A stretch of 64,000 nt of DNA from Pachyseris speciosa (taxonomy: Eukaryota; Cnidaria; Anthozoa; Scleractinia; Pachyseridae). Positions 8,426-17,484 of this stretch are shown here, in pieces. The stretch covers positions 1,252,001 through 1,316,000 of the forward strand of contig JAEMWC010000122.1 in NCBI GenBank assembly GCA_016490735.1, in the 5' to 3' direction. Made by a program: the position numbers and the translations under genes. Numbering within the stretch: position 1 is the stretch's first letter; every line of letters begins with the position of its first letter. The notes below the pieces were generated by a model that was not told where the DNA came from, did no database searches, and saw nothing but the letters and a program-made list of their open reading frames with translations.

Positions 8426-11400
8426 CTGTTTGGGATAAGTTTCAAGTTTCACACACTAATTTTGATGGTTGGCTGAATGTTTGGAGGTGGATGTTAATCC
8501 TGAAAACCCAGGCAGGCAAAGCATTGCAAATTTAACACAAAACACAATGCGCGGCAAAGCCTTTGATGTTGTGAAGAGTGAAATTGATAAATTAGGCAGC
8601 ATAAAAGCACAGTTTGGACTGGAAGTTCATTTTAAAAGGGATGTACAAAACGAAAATGGTGATTGGGAAGAAGAAAAACAAAGACATTACTTTCAAGATT
8701 TGCCCCGCGTTATAACAAAGGCAACCCAACAAGAAGAATTTGACCATGCATTTGTCCTATTTATTGATGACATTTACGGCCAAATAGATAATTGGTCAGA
8801 ACGAGGATCAGGATGGGGCATTGATAAAATCACAATTGCCTTTGTCAACGTTGCAAGATATAGTGCTTTGAGAGGTGGCACTTACATTCGTATAACCAAA
8901 AAACTGGCCGCCAAAAAAGCAACTATCAACGTGAAAAACAAAGATAACGAATGTTTGAAATGGGCTTTGAAAGCTGCAAGGTTTCCGGTTGAAGTACATG
9001 CAGAAAGAACCAGCAAATATCCCAAAGAAGACGGGTTGAACTGGGATGGCATTGTATTTCCTACCCCGATTAAACAACCCTGCAAACTAGAAAAACAAAA
9101 CCCCAACCTTGCACTCAACGTATTTTGCTGGGAAAACGATGAAGTTACTTCTCTTAGAATCAGCAAACAAGATAAAAGCATCCCAAGAATTAACCTATTG
9201 CTTCTCCACCAAGACGAAAAACAACACTACTGCTTTGTAAAGAGGCTTTCATCTTTGCTTTATGACCAAACCAAACACAAAGAGAAAAAACATTTCTGCG
9301 TGACGTGCCTCATCGGTTTCTCATGACACACTGGAATACCAAAACCACAAGAAACAAATGAAAGCACCCTACGTCATCTACGCTGACTTCGAAGCACTGA
9401 TTGAAAACATTCCTGTAGACCAACGCGAACGAACAGCCTGCACAGAAAAAAACAAATAAGCACACAACTTGTGGGTACGCGCTAACATATGTCAGAAGCG
9501 ACGGGCAAAGCTACCCAGTACAAAAATACAGACAAAGGCACGACGGTGAAAAAAATGCAGTGGAAGAGTTTCTTGTAAATGTTATTAGCTTGGAAAAGGA
9601 ACTGCGCAAAAGCCTAGAAACACCGGTACCGATCAAAATGGTGGAACCCGTTGACTGGAATAAGTACAACACAGCAAAAAAATGCCATATATGCGACGAA
9701 GATCTCATCGTAAAAGATTATCTTGACTCAAAATCTGTTTGGGTGTTTTAACAAACCAAAAATCGAATTTATTGGGCACAAAGCACAAAGAAAACCAGAC
9801 ACTTATAGAGAAAGTACACAAAAAGACTGTGTTTTCTGCGGGGAACCACTGCTTCGTGAAAAATACAGAGACGCTGTGAAAGATCACTGCCACATAACAG
9901 GTAAATTCCGTGTAGCCGCCCACGACGCGTGCACCAAAAACTTCGAATAAATTCCAATACCATACCCAACCCAGTCGTGTTCCACAACCTGAAAGGCTAC
10001 GACGCACACCACCTGATGCAGCGGTTGGCTAAAATTGGAGGCACAGCTAAAATATCCTGCATTGCCAAAAATATGGAAAAATACATTTCATTTTCTCTTG
10101 TAAACTTGCGTTTCATTGACAGCAACCAATTTCTGCTGACCAGCCTTGATGCATTTGTGAAAGCAACGCCGAAAGAGGCGCTGAAAATAACAAAAAGGCT
10201 TTGCCCCAAATAAGCTAAATTTGATCTGCTATGCAAAAATGGGATTTACCCCTATGAGTACATGGATTGGTGGGAAAGATTTAACGAAACAAAGCTTCCA
10301 GCCAAAGAACATTTCTTCAGCAACCTTTCCGGCGAGCACATCTCAGACGATAATTACCGGCATGCACACAAGGTCTGGGAAACGTTCGGTTGCAAAACCC
10401 TCGGCGACTACCACGAACTGTACGTGAAAACAGACGTTGCGCTTTTGGCTGATGTCTTCGAAAACTTCCGGATCTCTGCCAAGAGAAGTATGGGTTGGAT
10501 CCAGCCCACTACTACACATCCCCAGGCCTGTCGTGGGACGCACTCCTGAAAAAGACAGGAGCCAAGCTGGAACTCCTGACAGATGTGGACATGCATCTGT
10601 TTATAGAGCGGGGGATGCGGGGAGGCATTTCAATGGTAAGCAAGAGGTACGCCAAAGCAAACAACCCACTGGTGCCAGGTTATGATGACAGCAAACAAAC
10701 AACCTATATCATGTACTATGATGCAAACAACCTTTATGGATGGGCAATGAGCAAAGCCCTTCCAGTGGGGAAATTCAAATGGAATTCTTGGGTCCCCTCA
10801 GAGGAAGAAATTCTGGGGATTCCAGAAGACGACAAAAAAGGTTATTTCCTTGAAGTCGACCTCGAGTACCCCCGGGAACTCCACGAAGAGCACAATGGTT
10901 ATCCTCTTGCACCAGAGAAAAAGGCCGTAAAAAAAGAATGGATGTCCCCATACCAAAAGAAAATGATAAATGATCTAAATCTAAACCCTCCAGACTGCCA
11001 AAAGCTCCTGCTGACGTTGCAGGACAAAAAGAACTACGTTGTGCACTACCGTAACCTCCAGTTTTATCTGAAACAGGACATGCGGCTGAAGAAAGTCCAC
11101 AGAATGTTGGAGTTCGAACAAAAGAAATGGATGGAGCCATACATGACGATGAACACTAAGTTCAGAAAGAAGGCCAAAAACACATTCGAAAAGGACTTTT
11201 ACAAACTAATGAACAACTCTGTCTTCGGTAAAACGATGGAAAACTTGCGCAGCCGCACAGATGTGAAACTGGTGCGCCCCCACGAGACAACAGGCTGAGA
11301 AAGCTGATTGCAAACCCTCTGTACGCACCGCACGAGTTCTTCGCAAACGATCTTGCGGGGATAGGCATACGCAAAAGAAATCTCTGTCTCAACAAGCCCG

Positions 11401-11730
11401 TCTACACCGGCGCGACAATCCTGGAAAACAGTAAGATTCTGATGGATGACTTCTACTACAATGTCCTGAAGAAGCAGTATGGAAACAGGTGCGAACTGTT
11501 GTACACTGACACCGACAGTTTTATGGTTTTAATTCAAACAGAGGACATATACAAAGCCATGGGGACAGGAGGTTGCCTGGGTCAAAACCTCTTTGATACG
11601 AGCGATTACCCAAAGACCCACCCGCTGTATTCAAAAACCAACAAAAAGGTTTTGGGGAAAATGAAAGATGAGTGCGCGAGCGCCCCAATCGCAGAGTATG
11701 TAGGTTTGCGGCCAAAAATGTATTCAGTTA

Positions 11731-12149
11731 CCGTCGATTGCATCTACCCGTGAACGCACGCGCCCAAAACATGTTTTCACTTGACGTCAAACGTCTGGGT
11801 TTCAGGTGTCAAACTTTAACGTTTTCCCGCCCAAATGTGAAGTTTCAGCTAGTGTTTCACTACTTGCATGGATATGTTTTCAGTCAACAAGAAAGGAAGA
11901 AATTTTCAAGAAGGCATCCCACTCAGTTCAAGTGCCTTTTCGGCTCTCCATACATATCATTGAAGGGATTTGCGCTGACTTTCGTCTGATTTCTTGACTG
12001 CGTTGACAGTGGATTGAACCACGAGACATCGAAGGAACTTCGCATTTGGGTGGGAAAACTTTGAAGTTTGACACCTGAAACGCAAACGTTTGGCATCACG
12101 TGAAAACATGTTTTGGGCGCGTGCGTTCACGGGTAGATGCAATCGACGG
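11731..12149. mobile_element. Tc1/mariner-like MITE inserted in the polymerase gene
   Basis: A 419-bp element has terminal inverted repeats of about 115 bp. They begin CCGTCGATTGCATCTACCCG at 11731 and end with its complement at 12149, with only scattered mismatches. It is flanked by TA at 11729-11730 and 12150-12151, the target duplication of Tc1/mariner elements. It lies between the motif C region and the C-terminal part of pPolB. The two flanking polymerase frames line up if the element and one TA are ignored, which confirms both the boundaries and the host gene's frame. It encodes no transposase. Confidence 0.85.
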
Positions 12150-12404
12150 TATGATGGCCGACGAAAAAAACATGAAAAAGGCCAAAGATGTAAAAAAGAA
12201 CGTGGTCAAAAAAGAAATCAGGCACGAGCAATACAAAGAAACATTGTTTGCCAATAAGCAGCTGACGCACGGAATGAACATTCTCCGGAGCGAAAAGCAC
12301 AACATCTTCGGAATAGACGTGAATAAGACTTCTCTGTCTGCGTTTGATACGAAAAGATGGATAGAAGAGGACGGAGTCAACACAAATGCTTTTGGGTACA
12401 GCCC

Positions 12405-12534
12405 TCTGCCGACTGAAGCAGAAATGGAAGCCATCGATGAGTGGTTAGATGGGATCTTTGGGTACAATCATCCACCCATGCCTACTGAAGCTGAACTGGA
12501 AAGAATCGATGAGTGGTTAGATGATCTTTTCGGT
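12405..12534 (+). repeat. Tandem C-terminal repeat of the polymerase (PTEAE-EWLD units)
   Basis: Two units, 12,405-12,462 and 12,474-12,534, each encode PTEAE, three to four residues, then IDEWLD and a Phe-Gly end. A third, detached unit lies at 13,142-13,196. The repeats are acidic and amphipathic, as for a short protein-contact helix, but no function is known. Confidence 0.7.
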
Positions 12535-12541
12535 TGGTAGC

Positions 12542-13147
12542 TATGGACTGGCGGAAGTGGCAACTCCATATTTATTCAAAAATTCTTCGTTCAGTTTATC
12601 TCTGTTTCTCATAGTCATAAGTTTTTTTTCAGTTACCCATTTCATTTCTGTTAATTCCTTGTCTTTTCCCTTAAAAGACAGTTCACATTTTTTATCAGAG
12701 CTCAAAATAACATCCATCCCCCCACTTGGTGGAAAAACATGAATACCAAAAAATGGTTTTGTGTCTTGGCTAACAAAAGGGGGGAGGGGGGAAAGATTTT
12801 TGCTACCCTACTAAAAGCCACGCGTTCGTTTTTAAAGTTAAATTTACATACAGAACATAAATTCACTAAAAATTTCGATGGTTGAATCAGCCCGTTTAAA
12901 TTGTAATCTTTTTTCTGTTTGATACAAAATTCACAACTAATGGCTTCATAAATTTTACCCCACCCCATCCTTTTTTTTTCTTGAATTTTTTGTTTAATTG
13001 TTTCATGCAAATTTTTTTCACGCGGCTCCAGCGGAAGTGGCAACTCCATATACCCCCAAAACACTTTTGTTCAATTAACAGCTTGTAATAATTTTTGTCC
13101 TTCTTTTCGCAAAACCTTGTCAAGGGAACCTGCCTTATCTGGGCCAA
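12542..13147 (-). pseudogene. Zinc-finger-like protein remnant between two polymerase C-terminal repeats
   Basis: On the - strand, frames in series give QVPLTRFCEKKDK and YYKLLIEQK (about 13,130-13,070), then ISCEFC with LCSVCKFNF about 24 residues later (a CxxC...CxxC zinc pattern, about 12,945-12,850), then PPSGGMDVILSSDKKCELSF and TEMKWVTEKKLM, ending near YGVATSASP at 12,542. At least two frameshifts separate them. A 21-bp phrase, GCGGAAGTGGCAACTCCATAT on the + strand, occurs at both 12,550 and 13,029. The product was probably a small zinc-binding protein of about 190 residues. I do not recognise the family. It lies convergent to the polymerase and upstream of nothing obvious. Confidence 0.45.
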
Positions 13148-13196
13148 CAGAAGCTGAACTGGAAAGCATCCATGAGTGGTTATATGAGCTTTTTTG
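13142..13196 (+). repeat. Detached third copy of the polymerase C-terminal repeat
   Basis: The 55-bp unit encodes PTEAELESIHEWLYELF in a + frame and closely matches 12,474-12,534. About 600 bp holding the zinc-finger remnant separates it from the other two units. Confidence 0.7.
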
Positions 13197-14192
13197 GGGG
13201 GAGGGGGGGTAGCTCTGTGTTTGGTGGAACAACCAAGAGCTCTTCTCGCACGAAGCTGCGTTGGGGCCCGTCGTGCAAGTAGTACAAAACAGGTGTGTCA
13301 GGTTTCACGACAGTTCTTTCAATCTTGAAGACTTTCAAAGACCAGACAGGATCTGTGGCTCTTTTTTTGCCGCCCTCCAGCTCGCCCGGTTGGCAAAGAT
13401 AGCGGACATTGACAAGAGGGGACAGCTGCTTTTCGCGATTCCCGACAGGCCTTTGATATGTGCTTGAAGGTTTGGAAGAAACTGCCTTTTCTTTAATCGC
13501 AACCGCCGGTTTCTTTCCAGTCAGGCTTGTTTCCTCGTTGTTCAAGGCTTCAACAACTTCCGGAAGCCGTTTCACCCACGCGACAGACGCTGGCCTTCCA
13601 AACGCAAACGCAAACGCATTTCCACAGCATAATGGTAACCAAACAAGCGCTCCGCCAGCGTGCGGTTGAAACGCTCCACAATGGCCTGGTCGCGGTGAAT
13701 TTCGGGCTGCCCGCGTCTGATATATACTTTGTGGCTTTCCATTTCTTTTGTGACCTCACCCATAAATTCACGCCCTGGATCCACCTGGAGCATTTCCGGC
13801 CATTTCAGAGGCGAGCGCCTGTAAATTTTGCGAAACCCCGCGGCGACCTCATCAGAGTTTTTCGAGGTCAAGGGTTCGGCCTCTTTGTATCGGCTGGCAA
13901 CGTCTACAAGAGTCAATGCGTATTTGTACACCTTGCGACCGCGGGGGAGTTTGTCATGTGGCAAGAAAAGAAGGTCAGCTTGGTGAACCTTGTTGGGCGT
14001 GAAAACATCGAACTTCGGCCGAGGAATGCGTCACGGCGCCGGAAGATAAATCTGCCAAAGCGCCTGCTTGATGAGCCACTTTTTTGCAACATCCTCAGAT
14101 ACATTTGCGGCTTGCGCCAGTTTTTTGATCGCGGCTAGACCTTTCCAATAACCTCCGGGGCTGTAATAGACCTTCGCGAGTTTGGCATCCAT
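13180..14192 (-). pseudogene. int: Retroviral-type integrase (Polinton INT), two disruptions
   Basis: The rve-family DDE recombinase inserts the element's DNA into the host chromosome. The ATG at 14192 starts an N-terminal region (YYSPGGYWKGLAAIKKLA, then a WLIKQ helix-turn-helix-like part). The core has LTLVDVASRY (first D), MLQVDPGREF (second D) and AIVERFNRTL (E), 34 residues separating the last two. A C-terminal SH3/chromo-like part contains VFKIERTV and VLYYLHDG. An in-frame TGA at 14031-14033 lies before the core, and a frame change near 13,600-13,620 falls in a GCGTTT hexamer run between core and tail. The gene overlaps nothing. Its start follows the neighbouring gene's stop at 14,202 by only about ten bases, as in a compact viral gene array. 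Confidence 0.85.
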
Positions 14193-14201
14193 ATACTTCC
14201 T

Positions 14202-14693
14202 TTAATTTTTCTCCAACTCGGCCTTCCCAAAATAGTTTTCTAACGGTTTCATTCTTTCTCGAACTTCTTTCTCAAGGTTTTCTTTTGCGGCTTCCAAAAT
14301 GTTAATGTTTATGTCAAAAATACGCCGCATATTATAATTGTTAAGGCTGAAGGGGGTTTTTCCAACAAAATACAACACAGGGAAAAAAGCGTCCTCAAAA
14401 GTTCCATCATATGAACCACCATTGCGGGCTTCCATTATAATATTTTTTGAAGCATGTTCAAAATCATCAATTAGTTCGGAAAGCCTTCTTGAAGGTATAC
14501 TCTCATTATATTCACTCCAACCTCCGTTCAAATAGTCAAAAAACAAACCGTATGTAACTTTTAAAAGTTTATAGTGACGATCATTTTTATGTTTGAAAAA
14601 ATTGTTAAATATTTCTCTTCGGTCTGTATCCGAAAGTTACTCTTCCTCCACTTGAGAAACATGCGGGGTTGCAACACTCTCGTTCTCGTCCAT
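14202..14693 (-). pseudogene. Unknown viral-type protein with an early in-frame stop
   Basis: An ATG at 14693, preceded directly by TATATGTAT, opens MDENESVATPHVSQVEEE. A TAA at 14637-14639 interrupts the frame after 18 codons, and the same frame then runs open to 14,202. The longer part contains SDTDRREIFNNFF, YGLFFDYLNGGW, RRLSELIDDFEHASK and a helical tail ending GKAELEKN. The whole would be about 163 residues. The acidic N-terminus and helical body resemble a small structural or regulatory protein of the element. I do not recognise the family. The single stop with good coding sequence on both sides suggests recent inactivation or a base error. Confidence 0.55.
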
Positions 14694-14739
14694 ATACATA
14701 TAAAAATGTTTTCTTTAATTGCGGCGCGCTAGTTGGTTT

Positions 14740-15182
14740 TCAAAGGAAACGAAAAGCAGCGTAGCCCAAAGCGAGAGACCCGGCGCCCAAAAAAACCAGC
14801 TCGCCCTTTTTTTGCTGCTCGCTCGGCTGGTAGAAATCGGAGAACTTGGGTTCTTTCAGCGGAGCCATAAGCCGGTTGGGATGTGCCTAGTTATAAAGTT
14901 TGAAAGCGTGGTCGGTGTTGGTGAAGTTCTGCTTGGCCTGCGCTTTGATTTGCTCGTTTGTCTGAATCCAGTCAAGGAGCTGGGTGCGCTCGCGGCTATA
15001 TTTCGCGTAAGCCGCCTGGTAATCCTCGAGAGCCTTGTCGTGGCGTTTTTCGTCAAGCGCGGCGTCGTCGCCGCCGCCAAGCGCCTTAGCAAGATAATTG
15101 CCGCCGATAAATGTTGCCGCATTGAGAATCGCACCGCCAACAACAATTGCGACGGTTGCAATCTTCTTATACCATGAGCCTA
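14740..15182 (-). pseudogene. Small protein with hydrophobic ends, in-frame TAG and lost start
   Basis: The best - strand frame opens near 15,182 without an ATG (an ATG two bases out of frame at about 15,176 suggests an indel at the start). It has a hydrophobic segment IATVAIVVGGAILNAATF and a charged middle rich in K, E, Q and D (DEKRHDKALEDYQAAYAKY, then DWIQTNEQIKAQAKQNF). A TAG at 14887-14889 follows. Beyond it, the same frame gives FSDFYQPSEQQKKGEL and a second hydrophobic segment, LVFLGAGSLALGYAAF, ending at 14,740. The intact protein would be about 145 residues with two membrane helices facing a coiled linker. It is probably a virion membrane-type or accessory protein of the element. 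Frames on the other strand here are weaker. Confidence 0.5.
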
Positions 15183-15191
15183 TTTTTTAAC

Positions 15192-15410
15192 TCACACTTC
15201 TGGAATGATTTTTTTGTCCTGGAGATAGTTTTTCAATGCAACGGCGCCCGCCATTACAAGAGTAAACTCGCCGAAGGATGACAAACTGCTGCTGGGGTCT
15301 TTTATGAAATTTACTTTCACAACCCTATTGACGACCCAACCAATGCCAGTGACAAGAACCATGATAGTTCCCGAATCAATGAATGTTTTGACAAGCATGT
15401 TGTCAGACAT
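15192..15410 (-). CDS. Small two-helix membrane protein of the Polinton-like element
   Basis: The frame gives 72 residues from an ATG at 15410, with TATATTGGC just upstream. Hydrophobic stretches lie at about residues 14-30 (IMVLVTGIGWVVNRVV) and 48-60 (FTLVMAGAVALKNYL). A short polar loop (KDPSSSLSS) sits between them, and the tail is basic-acidic. It is intact. Its position in a tightly packed series of small - strand ORFs between integrase and ATPase suggests an element-encoded membrane or capsid-associated protein. I do not recognise a named family. Confidence 0.55.
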   Translation of the reverse strand: MSDNMLVKTFIDSGTIMVLVTGIGWVVNRVVKVNFIKDPSSSLSSFGEFTLVMAGAVALKNYLQDKKIIPEV

Positions 15411-15462
15411 GCCAATATAAAAAAGGCAAAAAGTTTAAATGGGGAATTTTATCTTTACATGC

Positions 15463-15711
15463 TTAACGATCATTTTCTGGGTAAGGAGGTGGTGGTTTAT
15501 ATCCAGGCAAAACCCCATCATCATCATCATCCATAAAATAATAATCTTCAGTATCACTTTCATCAAACCCAAAAAACTCTTTTTGTGGGACAAAAACAAG
15601 ATTATAACCCTTTAAAAACAACTGCCTGTTAATTTCAAACGAAAGGACCAAAAGACCAAATAAACAGGCCCAGTTAACAGCAGCTTTAGCAATATCTCTC
15701 GGCGAATTCAT
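15463..15711 (-). CDS. Single-pass membrane protein with a C-terminal PPPY motif
   Basis: The frame gives 82 residues from an ATG at 15711. A hydrophobic helix (AVNWACLFGLLVLSFEI, about residues 10-26) is followed by a polar region, a strongly acidic run (YYFMDDDDDGV) and a C-terminus PGYKPPPPYPENDR. PPPY is the PPxY type of late-domain motif that recruits Nedd4-family ubiquitin ligases in budding viruses and in adenovirus protein VI. Here that role is inference from the motif alone. The gene is intact and lies between two other small membrane or coiled ORFs. Confidence 0.5.
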   Translation of the reverse strand: MNSPRDIAKAAVNWACLFGLLVLSFEINRQLFLKGYNLVFVPQKEFFGFDESDTEDYYFMDDDDDGVLPGYKPPPPYPENDR

Positions 15712-15744
15712 GATAAATAATGCTGCGCATTTTTCAAAAGAAAA

Positions 15745-16197
15745 TTAATCCATTTTTCTGATCCCACCTTTGCTTTGCGGCGCGGGAGCGGGCTCGCTGG
15801 CAACAGGAGGAGGCGGGGTCGGGGCGCTTTCCTTTTTTCGTGGAGCCAAAAACTGTAGCCTTTCGCCGGCCGCCCCAACAAGAAGAGAACCCACAGCTAG
15901 AGCGGTACCGAAAGAAATGCCACCTGTGTCTTTGGGATTTTCACTCGCAGGTTCCTTCACAGTGGTTGCAGAAGCAGCAGCCGCAACTTCCCTTTCTTTA
16001 TATTTTGCTAGCTGGGCCTTGGAATCTTCCAATTCTTTTTTCTGTGCTTCTCGAGCTTGCTTAGTTTTTTCTGCTATTGCTTTTCCAGCTACAACCCGTT
16101 TGGGGTCTTTTCCCTTTGGTGGGGCAGGAGAAGTAAGTTGTCCATTGGATGGCTGCTGTGTTTGTGCAGCCAGAGCTTGAGGTTGTGCATCCGCCAT
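15745..16197 (-). CDS. Ala/Pro/Lys-rich coiled protein with one hydrophobic segment
   Basis: The frame gives 150 residues from an ATG at 16197, preceded by TATAGTATATCTGC. A polar Q/A/P-rich N-terminus leads into a charged helix (about residues 28-70: KDPKRVVAGKAIAEKTKQAR and on) with coiled-coil character. A hydrophobic stretch follows (SFGTALAVGSLLVGAAGE, about 95-112), then a proline-rich tail (PTPPPPVASEPAPAP). The charged helix looks like a nucleic acid or protein contact. No family was recognised. It is intact, spaced 70 bp from its downstream neighbour 16,270-16,833. Confidence 0.5.
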   Translation of the reverse strand: MADAQPQALAAQTQQPSNGQLTSPAPPKGKDPKRVVAGKAIAEKTKQAREAQKKELEDSKAQLAKYKEREVAAAASATTVKEPASENPKDTGGISFGTALAVGSLLVGAAGERLQFLAPRKKESAPTPPPPVASEPAPAPQSKGGIRKMD

Positions 16198-16269
16198 GCA
16201 GATATACTATAAGAGAAAAGTTCAATTTGCCTGCAAAATAATGAGCAATAGTCAGCATTTACTTAGTAA

Positions 16270-16833
16270 TTATTCAGTAGTTGCTGAGGATTGCTCAGGA
16301 ATTTGTTCAGCAATCGTCATTGGCTCATTTTTCTCATCCTCTGAGTCGGTAAAATCAATGTGTTTTGCTGTTATTAACGCCGAGTTGGCCAAAGCAAGCC
16401 ACTTGCCAAATTTCAAAGCAAGGCTGCCCGTCAAACAGGAAAGCTCTTTTGTGATTATGTAGTCTTCTTTTATCTCTTTTCGGTAAACCTCAATGTCTTT
16501 TATTTTGACGACTGACCCGGCGGCCTTGGTCACCAGAAAAATGAAGCTGTCAATCAAATTTTCGGTTGTCTTCGAGCCCACGTAAGATTCATACCTTTTG
16601 TAATACTTCTCAATATCTATGTCGGTGAGGCGCTTCACCTGATCTTGCGTCATCTGTACGCCGATAGCCTCCTTGCACTTCCCCATCGTCACCAGAACGG
16701 CCAGCTGCTCGCGTAGAGCAGGAATATCAGGACTGGGGGAAACCAAAGTCAGGGCACCACCGGCGGGCGCGCCCGTTGCTTCTGCTTCCATAATCTCCAA
16801 AACCTCTGCTATTGCCTGCTTCTCTTCAGCCAT
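16270..16833 (-). CDS. Unknown conserved-looking helical protein upstream of 15,745-16,197
   Basis: The frame gives 187 residues from an ATG at 16833, preceded by AGTATAG. The body contains KCKEAIGVQMTQDQVKRLTD, KYYKRYESYVGSKTTENLID and SLALKFGKWLALANSALIT, a largely helical pattern with acidic ends. A membrane helix is possible around residues 135-155 but is only moderately hydrophobic. It starts 20 bp after the stop of the packaging ATPase gene on the same strand, so the two are probably co-expressed. It is intact. I do not recognise a named family, though the arrangement beside ATPase and capsid genes suggests a virion or assembly role. Confidence 0.5.
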   Translation of the reverse strand: MAEEKQAIAEVLEIMEAEATGAPAGGALTLVSPSPDIPALREQLAVLVTMGKCKEAIGVQMTQDQVKRLTDIDIEKYYKRYESYVGSKTTENLIDSFIFLVTKAAGSVVKIKDIEVYRKEIKEDYIITKELSCLTGSLALKFGKWLALANSALITAKHIDFTDSEDEKNEPMTIAEQIPEQSSATTE

Positions 16834-16853
16834 CTATACTTCAGCTTCTTTTT

Positions 16854-17441
16854 TCAATTCGAAAACAATCGCACACCGAATGGGTGCCGCATCGAGAACA
16901 CAAGGAAAGAAAACTTTCGCTTTTTCAGCTTCGAAATCATGCTTTTGTATTCCTCAGGGGGCTGGGCTCCTGCATAGTACTCAAACATCAATTTCATGGT
17001 TTTGGCCGAGGGGTTGTAAAAAAGAACGACCGCCGCGACGTTTTCCCGGAAAGAAGCTGTGATGCTGCCAGCACCCACACGCTGATGCCTATGTGCCGCG
17101 CTGAAAAGGCGAGATTCACCAGCTGGCCTGTGTTTTTTTACCTCTTTCGAGGCGGCGCAGTCATCAAGGATTTTGAGAGCGTTGGTCCCCTTAAAACCAA
17201 AAGTCACGATCTTCAACCAAGCTTCCACCTCGTGCTGCTCGCAAATCACGACATACACCCGAGGGTCGTTTGCCCCAAACCGGAAGAGAGTCTTGTTGTG
17301 AGCGAATGTCGGGCAAATAAGCACGACGTAGTCGAACTTGCCGCGGAAAGGGCCCCTGAGCTGGTCAACCACGAACCTTGTTTTGCCTGAATTTGCCAGC
17401 CCCACGATAAGAGCGTTGAATGGAATGTTATCCGGGTTCAT
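16854..17441 (-). CDS. A32/FtsK-HerA-like genome-packaging ATPase
   Basis: The frame gives 195 residues from an ATG at 17441 (GGGTATATG context). Walker A is GLANSGKT (residues 14-21) and Walker B ends in ILDD (residues 91-94). After SKEVKK the open frame gives an unconvincing stretch (residues about 105-130) and then returns to conserved-looking FRENVAAVVLFYNPSAKTMK. In another frame the 60 bp at about 17,055-17,115 encodes a better family match (LAFSARHIGISVWVL). That suggests two compensating indels, so the protein is open but probably damaged. The family powers DNA packaging into capsids of Polintons, adenovirus-like and nucleocytoplasmic viruses. It sits between the capsid gene and the 187-residue unknown. 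Confidence 0.8.
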   Translation of the reverse strand: MNPDNIPFNALIVGLANSGKTRFVVDQLRGPFRGKFDYVVLICPTFAHNKTLFRFGANDPRVYVVICEQHEVEAWLKIVTFGFKGTNALKILDDCAASKEVKKHRPAGESRLFSAAHRHQRVGAGSITASFRENVAAVVLFYNPSAKTMKLMFEYYAGAQPPEEYKSMISKLKKRKFSFLVFSMRHPFGVRLFSN

Positions 17442-17484
17442 ATACCCTGCGGGTTAAAAATACAAAAACCCCAGCGCAGCTTGT

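Larger units (their letters stand above)
8314..12540 (+). pseudogene. polB: Protein-primed family B DNA polymerase (Polinton pPolB), broken
   Basis: This is the replicative polymerase of a Polinton/Maverick-like element. In order: a leader from 8314, an N-terminal domain (8,540-9,326), the exonuclease motif YADFEALIE (about 9,379), a zinc-binding region with CHIC, CVFC and DHCHITGKF (9,680-9,905), VFHNLKGYDAHHL (Exo II, about 9,980), LRFIDSNQFL (Exo III), YYDANNLYGWAM (motif A, about 10,714), [10 protein letters not shown] (motif B, about 11,202) and YTDTDS (motif C, 11,502-11,519). The family copies DNA from a protein primer. Catalytic residues remain, but at least eight stops or frame changes (for example near 8,500, 9,327, 9,459, 9,750, 9,948, 10,211, 10,510, 11,298) and an inserted MITE break it. 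The C-terminus carries tandem PTEAE...IDEWLD repeats. Confidence 0.9.

Noticed and set aside
9705..11395. Long antisense ORFs over the polymerase (up to 121 codons)
   Set aside because: They are shadows of the + strand polymerase, which has the catalytic motifs; the antisense products show no pattern.
11731..12149. Intron in the polymerase
   Set aside because: The segment has long terminal inverted repeats and a TA duplication and lacks GT...AG ends, so it is a transposon.
13527..14138. 203-codon + strand ORF over the integrase
   Set aside because: The - strand carries the D, D and E motifs of the integrase; the + frame is its complement.
16673..17390. Long + strand ORFs over the ATPase (129 and 192 codons)
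   Set aside because: They are antisense to Walker A and B motifs on the - strand; no family pattern is seen.
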